Shown: positions 24,789-31,810 of the stretch, piece after piece
How the letters are laid out: each line of letters begins with the position of its first letter
How positions within the stretch are numbered: the first letter of the stretch is position 1
DNA from: SAR202 cluster bacterium
Lineage (GTDB): Bacteria; Chloroflexota; Dehalococcoidia; Lucifugimonadales; Lucifugimonadaceae
NCBI GenBank assembly: GCA_016872495.1
Contig: VGZT01000016.1
Span: 1-47,992, forward strand
Length of the DNA stretch: 47,992 nt
Direction: 5' to 3'
Program-made: the position numbers and the translations under genes
The notes under the pieces: model-generated
Seen by the model: only the letters and a program-made list of their open reading frames with translations
The model's database searches: none
Told to the model about the DNA's origin: nothing

Positions 24789-26588
24789 TCATGAGTGTGT
24801 GGGAACCGTAAACCAGAAGACCGAACCTTTTCCAGGTGCCGAGCGCACCCCGACCTGGCCCCCGTGGGCGGTTACGATCGCCTTGCAGATCGCAAGGCCA
24901 AGCCCCGCACCCCGCCCTTTCCGCCCTGAAGACGTTATGCGGAAAAACTTATCGAAGAGCCTTGCGATCTCGCCGGGGGGGATTCCGATGCCCCGGTCCT
25001 TGATCTCGACCCTTATTTCGGCGCCGCCTCCAGGTGCGCGTGCCGTGAGGTCGATGGGACCGTCCGAGTACTTGAGCGCGTTGCTCAGGAAGTTGTCGAC
25101 CACCCGCCCGATCTGTCCGGGATCGGCATACATAGAAGGCAATGTGGCAGGGACGCGGAGTCTTATCGTTCGGTCTCGCCACTGGGCGGCACGCCTTACC
25201 CGGCGAGTGGCGTCGCCACAGATGTCGAGAAGATGGCACTCTTCGCGCTCCAGCGGGTACGAACCCGCCTCGATCCTGGACATGTCGAGCAGGTTATTCA
25301 CCAGCTCGGCCATCTGATCGACTTCCTCGTCAATGGCCTCGACAAGCTCCTGGACGTTCTCTCCCCTGCCGTGGCGACCGAACGCCTCGGTGCTCAGTCC
25401 CTTGATGGTCGTCAACGGCGACCTGAGGTCGTGGGTAATCATCGAGAGGAAGTCGGCCTTGGCTTCGTCGAGCTCCTTGAGGCGTGAGATGTCCTGGAAG
25501 ATGACCACTCCCGCCACGACCTTCCCGGAAGCATCGTTGACCGGTGCTGCATGCAGCAGCAACGGCATCCGCCCGCCGCCCTTGCGCTCAAAAACAACCT
25601 CCTCGGACCGGACGATCTCTTTGTCGCGGATCGCACGGTAGAGGGGTAGCTGATCCGGGTCAATCTTCGTCCCGTCCGGGCGCCGGTAGGTGAAGTACTT
25701 GTGAAGCGAGCTCCTGGTGATCCCGGCCTTGACCGGCATGCCGAACAGGCGGCCAACCTCTTCGTTGACCAGCACGATTCGATCCGTGTCGGCGTCGGTC
25801 ACGATCACGCCGGCCGGCGCCGCGGCCGCGAAGGCCTCGAGCCTCCTGCGCCCGTCTTCCGCCACCGCGCGCAGTTGCTCGGCCTCCGACCGCAGGCGCC
25901 TCTCCCGCTCGTGAAGGCGGGCATGCTCGAGGGCCGCGGCGACATGCTGCGACGCGGTCTCGACCAGTTGCTGATCTTCGACGGTGAACGGCCCATGTCC
26001 CGGCCCGCGCGTGAGGTACAGGTTTGCCAGGTGCACCCCGTTCCGCTGCACCGCAACTCCCAGAAGCGCCTCCATCGTAGGGTGGCCGGCCGGGAAGCCG
26101 ACCGACTTGGGATGGCCCGAGATCCGGTCCACGCGGAGCGCCGACGTCTCAGTTCCCATGAGGCCGAGCACGCCTCTGCCGGAGGGAGGTGGGCCCATCT
26201 GGGCCACCTTATCGGGCGTGATTCCTGAAACAAACATGTGCTCGATCACGCCCGTTTCGCCCAGGACCGTGATAGCCCCGTAGTCGGCGCCGACCAGCAT
26301 GCGGGCCAGATACGGGAGGGAAGCGAGCGTACGCACCGACTCAGGGGCGTCCTCCGGGAGCCTCGGTGTGCCCTTGTCGGACGCGTAGACAACGGCAGCC
26401 GCGCCCGGGCGCGTGATCTCCGAGATGGCTCGCCATGAATAGAGGTTGCGACCGCGGGTGCCGCGCCCCCTGGTCGCCACACGTTTTTCTTTTACGAGTC
26501 GCCTGAGCCGACTGATCGGGATACCACTCAGGCGAGCGGCATCCTGAATCGACACCAGGTCGTCGTCGACCTGCTTGCGGACTGGCAA
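24789..26588 (-). CDS. Sensor histidine kinase: HTH-GAF(DosS-like)-PAS-HisKA-HATPase
   Basis: 599 residues, no membrane segments. Residues 8-60 form an excisionase/MerR-like DNA-binding fold (VSIQDAARLSGIPISRLRRL ... GRNLYSWRAI). Residues about 85-225 are a GAF domain whose text (PPSGRGVLG; ISGHPKSVGFPAGHPTMEALLGV; ANLYLT) closely parallels GAF-A of mycobacterial DosS/DevS. H169 aligns with DosS His149, the heme ligand, and H159 with the other His of that segment. A PAS domain (about 250-370), HisKA with H386 (SMITHDLRSPLT), and a HATPase domain with N box (DNFLSNALKYS), DRGIGIP and GRGAGLGLAI follow. Predicted cytoplasmic heme-based oxygen/NO/redox sensor; partner of the 24012 regulator. TTG start. 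Confidence 0.87.
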   Translation of the reverse strand: MPVRKQVDDDLVSIQDAARLSGIPISRLRRLVKEKRVATRGRGTRGRNLYSWRAISEITRPGAAAVVYASDKGTPRLPEDAPESVRTLASLPYLARMLVGADYGAITVLGETGVIEHMFVSGITPDKVAQMGPPPSGRGVLGLMGTETSALRVDRISGHPKSVGFPAGHPTMEALLGVAVQRNGVHLANLYLTRGPGHGPFTVEDQQLVETASQHVAAALEHARLHERERRLRSEAEQLRAVAEDGRRRLEAFAAAAPAGVIVTDADTDRIVLVNEEVGRLFGMPVKAGITRSSLHKYFTYRRPDGTKIDPDQLPLYRAIRDKEIVRSEEVVFERKGGGRMPLLLHAAPVNDASGKVVAGVVIFQDISRLKELDEAKADFLSMITHDLRSPLTTIKGLSTEAFGRHGRGENVQELVEAIDEEVDQMAELVNNLLDMSRIEAGSYPLEREECHLLDICGDATRRVRRAAQWRDRTIRLRVPATLPSMYADPGQIGRVVDNFLSNALKYSDGPIDLTARAPGGGAEIRVEIKDRGIGIPPGEIARLFDKFFRITSSGRKGRGAGLGLAICKAIVTAHGGQVGVRSAPGKGSVFWFTVPTHS

Positions 26589-26596
26589 TGGAACCC

Positions 26597-26647
26597 ACCT
26601 GCGTCCGCTTCGATTCCCAGAAGGAAGCAGACGCAGGTAAATATATA
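26597..26647 (-). promoter_or_regulatory. Kinase promoter region with 15-bp inverted repeat
   Basis: ACCTGCGTCCGCTTC (26597-26611) and its near-complement at 26624-26638 form a 15-bp inverted repeat with one mismatch and a 12-base spacer. TATATA at 26642-26647 would be a -10 element for the kinase on the minus strand, putting the repeat at the transcription start or in the leader. It could be an operator, perhaps for the kinase's own HTH domain, or a terminator for the usp gene that ends at 26684. Confidence 0.5.
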
Positions 26648-26683
26648 CGCGTCCGGGGCCCGGTCTACCGCCCGGAGATGAAG

Positions 26684-27604
26684 TTAGTCGGCGGCCCTCA
26701 CCAGCAGCGTCGGGGCCGGCGCCGTTCGCAGGATGCCGTCGGCCGTGCTACCAAGCACCCAGCGCGTGGCGCCGGTGTGCCCGCGCGTGGTCATCACGAC
26801 GAGCGACCGTGGAAGCTTGGTGGCCAGCTCGACAATGTGCGCCCGGGGGTTGCCGTAAGCGACGTGCGCATGGATCTGGCCGCCCTCCCGCCTGACCACT
26901 CTTTCGAGGTACTCGGCCGCATCCTTCTCGAGCTCCTTCCGCGAGAACGTGTCGTAGTCGCCGACAGGAGCGTAGAGCTCTGCCGAATACCCGACCTGGA
27001 GCAGCGATACCACCCGGATCAGGTGGAGCTGCGCCCCGAACGCCTTGGCCAAAATCTGGCCATGCGCGATCGCAACCTCGGCGCGCTGAGAGCCGTCCAG
27101 CGGCACGATCACGTTTTCGACCGGCTCTATCCGCGAGCCGTAAGGCTGAGAGTTATCGGATCGCGCGATCATGACCGGGATCGGGGACGCGTGCAGGACG
27201 CGATCGGTCACGCTGCCAAGCAGACCCCTCACCAGGCCGGAGCGACCACGGGTGGTCATCGCGATCAGTGACGCCTGCTCGGCCGCCGCCGCGGCCATGA
27301 TCTCCGAAGCGGGGTCTCCGAACCGGACGAGGGTCTTCACAGGGTTTGGGAGCTTGATCATCCCTGCCTTGTCGAGCAGGTAGCGCTCCGCGGTTTCCGA
27401 CGGGGCAGCAGCAGGGGTAGGGGTCGCGGCGCGCGCGCTCGCCGCTCGCTGCACGGCCCCGCCCTGGTCGGCGCCGTCCGACTTGCTCAATACCGTCACT
27501 AGCAGTAACGACGCCGACAGCTTGTCTGCCAGTTCTGCGGCGGTACCAAGCGTTCGCTCGGCCAGCTCTGATCCGTCCAGGGGTACCAGGATCTTCTTGT
27601 ACAT
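26684..27604 (-). CDS. Tandem universal stress protein (UspA-UspA)
   Basis: 306 residues from ATG 27604 with GAGAGGAAG upstream. Domain 1 (YKKILVPLDGS) has an Ala/Pro-rich insertion at about 50-70 and loop GRSGLVRGLLGSVTDRVL; domain 2 (ENVIVPLDGS) has loop GHTGATRWVLGSTADGIL. Both ATP-binding loops are intact. Layout is like the Usp at 18239. Box J lies upstream; the kinase gene follows on the same strand after the inverted repeat. Confidence 0.9.
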   Translation of the reverse strand: MYKKILVPLDGSELAERTLGTAAELADKLSASLLLVTVLSKSDGADQGGAVQRAASARAATPTPAAAPSETAERYLLDKAGMIKLPNPVKTLVRFGDPASEIMAAAAAEQASLIAMTTRGRSGLVRGLLGSVTDRVLHASPIPVMIARSDNSQPYGSRIEPVENVIVPLDGSQRAEVAIAHGQILAKAFGAQLHLIRVVSLLQVGYSAELYAPVGDYDTFSRKELEKDAAEYLERVVRREGGQIHAHVAYGNPRAHIVELATKLPRSLVVMTTRGHTGATRWVLGSTADGILRTAPAPTLLVRAAD

Positions 27605-27673
27605 GTCACTTCCTCTCCAATTGCCAGAACCCAACGCCCCGCGGAGGGTTAGTCCGCAATCCGGCACGGGCCG

Positions 27674-27739
27674 ATAGTCTCATAGCGCCCGTGACTGCCA
27701 TGTGAGGCGGACCTCCCCGGATGTGAGGGCCGCGTGAGG
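27674..27739 (-). promoter_or_regulatory. Four-hexamer regulatory box J with -10 element (usp gene)
   Basis: Minus-strand hexamers CCTCAC (27739-27734), CCTCAC (27728-27723), CCTCAC (27707-27702) and AGTCAC (27696-27691), spaced 11-21-11. The -10-like GACTAT at 27679-27674 follows after 11 bases. In the remaining stretch to the Trm112 gene (27740-27994) I see no gene or further site. Confidence 0.83.
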
Positions 27740-27994
27740 TTCGTTCGGGCGAGTCAGAAGGTGCCATACGGCTCGGATTCGACCTGTTTGAAATCGACTG
27801 GCGGGTATTGAGAAAGCATGTCCTCCCGCAACTCGGCGCCCCACCCCGGTCCGGCGGGCGGACAGGCGTGCCCATCAGCGATCAAGATCGGCGAGGTCAG
27901 CAGCTCCCGATAACGCGCCATGAAGCTGACGAAGATCTCCAGCCTGAAGCAGTTAGGATAGGCAGACGACTGTCGACCAGGCCCGGAGGTGGCC

Positions 27995-28185
27995 TTGAAA
28001 CGTTCCCCTGTAGATATCCTCGCTGCCCCGTGTGCAAGAGCGAGCTGGTACTGGAAGCCAGCCAGGAGGAAGACGGTGAGGTCATCACCGGCCAGCTGAC
28101 CTGCTCCAGCTGCCGCGCGCGGTACCCGATCGATGATCGGATACCGGATCTACTCCCTCCCGAGCTGCGCGAGGCGACCGCCTGA
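27995..28185 (+). pseudogene. Trm112-like zinc-ribbon protein with a one-base frameshift
   Basis: GGAGGT precedes TTG 27995, which opens the normal Trm112 start (M-K-R-S-P-V-D-I-L). The expected next text A-C-P-V-C-K is found one base out of frame: ATC CTC GC-TGC CCC GTG TGC AAG at 28016-28038, so one base is missing at about 28022-28023. Downstream the frame is well preserved (LTCSSCRARYPIDDRIPDLLP), with the two CxxC zinc pairs. Trm112-type proteins are short zinc ribbons (about 60 residues) that activate methyltransferases in eukaryotes and archaea; bacterial role less clear. The break may be a sequencing error, a recent mutation or, less likely, programmed frameshifting. Confidence 0.75.
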
Positions 28186-28192
28186 TCAATCC

Positions 28193-28311
28193 CCGGACCG
28201 CGCTACGGGCCGAAGCCAGCGGATCAAACGACAACCTGGGACCTGGAGAAGCGATTGCCTGAATACGATGTGATCCTTGCCGGCGGCCACGTTCTGGATC
28301 CGCGCAACCGC
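28193..28311. repeat. Direct repeat, copy 2
   Basis: Identical to bases 1-119 of the window. Here it is in natural context: upstream region and first codons of the hydantoinase-like gene at 28255. Confidence 0.9.
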
Positions 28312-29685
28312 CTCGACGGCCGAATGGACCTGGCCATATCTGGCGGGAAGGTCGAACGCGTGGAGCCGGAGATCGATCACGACCTCGCGAGCGAGGTGGT
28401 TGACGTCAGCGGCAAGTGGCTCATGCCGGGCATGATCGACACCCACGTTCACGTCGCCGGTTCTCACAGCACCTGGGACCCGGCGCTTGGCTACCGCATG
28501 CTCGCCGCAGCCGGGACGACGACTGCGATCGACTTCGGCGGCACGCCGGAGACGCTTATCGACGGGATGCAACGCATGGGTTCGGGCATGAACGTCGGCG
28601 GCCTCTATGTCATGGTTCCCGGGCAGACGATTCCACGAGACGATCCTCCACCGGCCGAGGTGCGCAGGATCGTTTCCGAGGCGGTGAGCCGCGGCGCCCT
28701 CGGCATCAAGATGATCGGGGGCTACTATCCGTTCACGCCGGAGGTCACCGCCACCATCATCGCGGAGTGCAACCGCCAGCGGGCGTACATCGGCTTCCAC
28801 CTGGGCACCAAGGAGTCCGGAAGCAGGCTGGATGGTCTTAGGGAGGTGCCTGCGCTGGTCGGGAACGGACGCCTCCACGTAGCTCACGTGAATGCCTACT
28901 GCCGTGGTTCGATCAAGCGGCCGGTCGAGGAATGTGAAGAGGCAATCCAGATCCTTACCGCGCGCCGGGAACACTACGTTTCCGAGGTTCACCAGGCGGT
29001 GCCCAACGGGACCAGCGGCAGATGCGATCTACATGGCAATGTCGAGGCCGATGTTGCCCGCAACTGTCTCAAGTTGAGGAACTACCCGACGACTGCGGAC
29101 GGCATTCGGCAGGCAATCAAGGACGGATATGCCTCGGTCATTCGCGAGAAAGACCACGCGGTCGTCTATGTGGGCGGCCGAGAAGCGCTGGCCATGTTCG
29201 ACGAACTGGAAACCGACTGCCCGCTGAGTTTCCCGGTGAACCTGCCGGCGACCGCCTTTCACCTCACGACCGCGAAAGACAGGACCGGCGAATTTGTGGT
29301 CGATGCCATTGCGACCGATGGTGGATCGCACCCGCGCAACATTGCAATCGAAAGCACGATGGCCCTGGTCAAGTTCGGCGCCCTGTCACCACTCGAAATG
29401 GCAACCAAGCTCTCGTGGAACCCTGCGCGCATGTTTGCCCTTCCGTCGAAGGGCCACCTGGGCGTCGGGGCCGATGCGGACGTGACCGTCATAGACCCGG
29501 CGGCGGGAAAGGCAACGATGGCGATCGTCGACGGCAAGCCGATCATGCGGGATGGCCGTGTCCTGGGGAGCGGAGGCAGGCTGCTCGTGACCGAAGCCGG
29601 CAGAAAGGTCGCAGAGGCTTCTGGTCTGCCGTTCCAGGTCCTCGATCTCACCTCCAGCAAGCTCTACGCGGGCTATGGAGGCTGA
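28255..29685 (+). CDS. Amidohydrolase, hydantoinase/dihydroorotase-like
   Basis: 476 residues from TTG 28255 with GGAGAAG upstream. Cyclic-amide hydrolase fold: N-terminal beta module (DVILAGGHVLDPRNR), the metal motif DTHVHV (H64, H66), a Lys that may be carboxylated (LGIKMIGGYY), later His residues (YIGFHLG; LHVAHVNA), catalytic-type Asp in AIATDGGSHPRN, and C-terminal GHLGVGADADVTVID. Likely hydrolyses a cyclic ureide or lactam; substrate not deducible. Stands alone between Trm112 and a terminator. Confidence 0.85.
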   Translation: MPEYDVILAGGHVLDPRNRLDGRMDLAISGGKVERVEPEIDHDLASEVVDVSGKWLMPGMIDTHVHVAGSHSTWDPALGYRMLAAAGTTTAIDFGGTPETLIDGMQRMGSGMNVGGLYVMVPGQTIPRDDPPPAEVRRIVSEAVSRGALGIKMIGGYYPFTPEVTATIIAECNRQRAYIGFHLGTKESGSRLDGLREVPALVGNGRLHVAHVNAYCRGSIKRPVEECEEAIQILTARREHYVSEVHQAVPNGTSGRCDLHGNVEADVARNCLKLRNYPTTADGIRQAIKDGYASVIREKDHAVVYVGGREALAMFDELETDCPLSFPVNLPATAFHLTTAKDRTGEFVVDAIATDGGSHPRNIAIESTMALVKFGALSPLEMATKLSWNPARMFALPSKGHLGVGADADVTVIDPAAGKATMAIVDGKPIMRDGRVLGSGGRLLVTEAGRKVAEASGLPFQVLDLTSSKLYAGYGG

Positions 29686-29693
29686 AGAACGAG

Positions 29694-29723
29694 CAGCCCC
29701 CGGGGGGAGGGTTCCGGGGGCTG
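29694..29723 (+). terminator. Hairpin terminator after the amidohydrolase
   Basis: Ten-bp stem (CAGCCCCCGG with CCGGGGGCTG) around a 10-base loop, nine bases after the stop codon. G-rich and without a U-tract. The following 195 bases up to the FN3 gene end show no gene. Confidence 0.7.
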
Positions 29724-29919
29724 GGGGAGAGGGGTATGTCCAGGGACTGAGGTCGTACCAGGGCCAATCGATAGTCAGACGCTCGAAAAGCTGGAGGCCT
29801 GCAACCTGCTATTCGCCGCCTCGGGCCAGCATCGTGTCTGGCCACAAGTTTCTCTCGTTTGTCGATTGTCCCTGGTCGCCCGCTTTTTCGTCACTGTTTT
29901 CCGCAGCTCGGTCGAAGCT

Positions 29920-30780
29920 CTACTTTAGCTTTGCGAGCTGAGCGTCTCGGCGCTCGGCGATCTTGGCCTTCTGCTCTTCAGCGCGGCCGCCGATCTTCTT
30001 GAGCTGCTCGTCTAGCCGCGACTCAATCTTCTCCTTCTCTTCCTGCATGCAATCGGCGATCTGCTTCCGCTTCTCCTTGGCACGTTCCTTCATCTCGGCC
30101 ATGGCCTTTTCGACACGCTCCCGGACTTCGTCCGCTTTAGGCGTGCCCTGGGCGGCTTCCTCCTGCGCCCTGAGGTGCCGGGAGCGCAGTTCCCAGTATT
30201 CGTCCTTTTGAGCTAGCGCCTGGTCCATCCGATTCTGCGCCTGCGCAAGCGAGAGCGTCGCGCGCTGTTGCGCATGCTTCGAGGCGAGGGCAGCATGAGC
30301 TTCAACGCGTTCGATCGCCCGCTGGGAGTGGACCTGCAACTTCGCAACTAGCTCGTCCGGGCTCTGGGCCGGAAGCGGCGTCACAGGATTGGAGGGGTTG
30401 GAAAGGGCACTGGTCCCGGCCTTGTTCGTGGCCGCGACGGTGAACCGGTAATCGATGCCGCTGGTCAGGCCTTCGATCTTTAAGGACAGGGACTTCGGAC
30501 CTGTAATTGCCGAGACCCCGGCCGGATCGCTGGAGACGGTGTAGTAGATGATCGGGCTTCCGCCATCCGACTCCGGGGCATGCCACAGGACCTTGGCGGC
30601 GCCATCGCCGGCTATCGCTTCGACTGCCGTGGGGGCACCCGGAGCAACCGGCGCGGTGGAAACGTCGGCACTGGCCGTAAACGCGCTGACGAAGAGGCTG
30701 GCGGCGGTCGCCAGCCCGGCGGCCATCACCATGAACGAGCGCGGACGGCTCAGGGCCATCGGAAATGCGTGGGAATACAT
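29920..30780 (-). CDS. Secreted protein with one fibronectin type III domain and a long coiled coil
   Basis: 286 residues, AAGGAG upstream of ATG 30780. Signal peptide (about 1-38, cleavage near ASA-DVS). FN3 domain at about 44-135 (GAPTAVEAIAGDGAAKVLWHAP; YYTVSSDPAG; YRFTVAATNKAGTSALSNPS). From about 140 to the end a highly charged Glu/Lys/Gln/Ala helix forms an extended coiled coil. It probably binds a surface ligand or the cell wall. Monocistronic by appearance. Confidence 0.8.
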   Translation of the reverse strand: MYSHAFPMALSRPRSFMVMAAGLATAASLFVSAFTASADVSTAPVAPGAPTAVEAIAGDGAAKVLWHAPESDGGSPIIYYTVSSDPAGVSAITGPKSLSLKIEGLTSGIDYRFTVAATNKAGTSALSNPSNPVTPLPAQSPDELVAKLQVHSQRAIERVEAHAALASKHAQQRATLSLAQAQNRMDQALAQKDEYWELRSRHLRAQEEAAQGTPKADEVRERVEKAMAEMKERAKEKRKQIADCMQEEKEKIESRLDEQLKKIGGRAEEQKAKIAERRDAQLAKLK

Positions 30781-30980
30781 CTGAATCTCCTTGGTCCGTT
30801 CAACCGTGTCGAGTCAGCGCTGTAGAAGGGATCTTGCCCGACCGCTGATTACTGCAGGGTTACGGATTGCAAGAGGCCCCCGCCGAAGCTGGCCAGGCGT
30901 TCGGCCGCTCCGGATTACAGCCGAGCGTGGAGATGACTTCATGGCCACGAAGCGGGCAGCGCCGACCACGAGCACCTGAA

Positions 30981-31805
30981 CTAATGCGGGCGCGAAAAAT
31001 TCTCGGCCGAGTCGTCGGGCCTGAACCCGAGCACCTCTTCGGCGTGGGAGATGTCACGGACGCCCCACCGGTTGTCAGAACCGCTGTAGAAGATGTCGAA
31101 CTTCACCGACGGCGGGGCGTCCACCGCTCTCTGAATTAGCTGGGCCGCGTCGCGCTGGCTGGTCCATATCGAGAAGGACCGTCCGATCGGGTCGTCGACA
31201 TCCCCCGGATTGATCGACGACGTTGGGTGCAGCGGAGAGTCGGCACGATTGACGGCGCTGAATCGGATCACGATCACCGAGATGCCGTGGACATCCGAGT
31301 AATAACGGCCCAGCGCCTCGCCCCATAGCTTGGACGCCGCGTAGATCCCGGAAGGCCGGACCGGCCAGGTGTGATCGACGCGTGCGTAGCCACCCGGTGG
31401 CCCGTCGTAGGTACCCGAGATCGCCTCTGAGAGCGGAGGCTCCTGTTCCCAGTTCCAGGTCACCTGCCCGGTCGAAGCGAAGACGATTCTGCGGACTCCG
31501 GCCTCCCTCGACGCTTCGAAGACGTTGTAGGTGCCGACCAGATTGCTCTCGCGTACGCGGTCCCAGAGGCTGCCAGGGCCGCCGTTCGCACCGAGGTGAA
31601 CGACCGTGTGTGCGCCCGTAACGGCAGCGCGAACGGCGACCATGTCAGCCACATTGCCGATCACGGTGGCTGCGGACCGGTCGGGGTCCGCCGCGACATC
31701 CAGCCCACGGAGCCGGTATCTCTCGGGGAAGTCCTCCAGCCGCCGCCACGCCGCGGTGCCGATGAGACCGGAGGAGCCGGTGATCAGCAGCGGTAATGGC
31801 GGCAC
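30981..31805 (-). CDS. NAD-dependent epimerase/dehydratase (extended SDR), uronate-dehydrogenase-like
   Basis: 274 residues from GTG 31805, five bases after the preceding stop. Rossmann motif ITGSSGLIG at residues 7-15, VVHLGANGG, VFASTGQV and the catalytic YAASK. Length and wording recall uronate/hexose-acid dehydrogenases of the SDR family. As third gene of an operon with two sugar-acid dehydratases, oxidation of a sugar or uronic acid feeding them is a reasonable guess. Confidence 0.8.
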   Translation of the reverse strand: MPPLPLLITGSSGLIGTAAWRRLEDFPERYRLRGLDVAADPDRSAATVIGNVADMVAVRAAVTGAHTVVHLGANGGPGSLWDRVRESNLVGTYNVFEASREAGVRRIVFASTGQVTWNWEQEPPLSEAISGTYDGPPGGYARVDHTWPVRPSGIYAASKLWGEALGRYYSDVHGISVIVIRFSAVNRADSPLHPTSSINPGDVDDPIGRSFSIWTSQRDAAQLIQRAVDAPPSVKFDIFYSGSDNRWGVRDISHAEEVLGFRPDDSAENFSRPH

Positions 31806-31810
31806 CCTGG

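Noticed and set aside
26600-26638. tRNA-like or attC-like element
   Set aside because: No anticodon arm, T-loop consensus or integron features; a simple inverted repeat explains it.
763-27739. CRISPR array or phage-type repeats as explanation for the recurrent CCTCAC motifs
   Set aside because: Units are only six bases, spaced 11/20-21/11, and always placed before gene starts with a -10 element; this is operator architecture.
763-27739. Reading the boxes as a classical DosR palindrome or FNR/CRP site
   Set aside because: Hexamers are direct, not inverted, repeats and no FNR-type or DosR-type palindrome is present.
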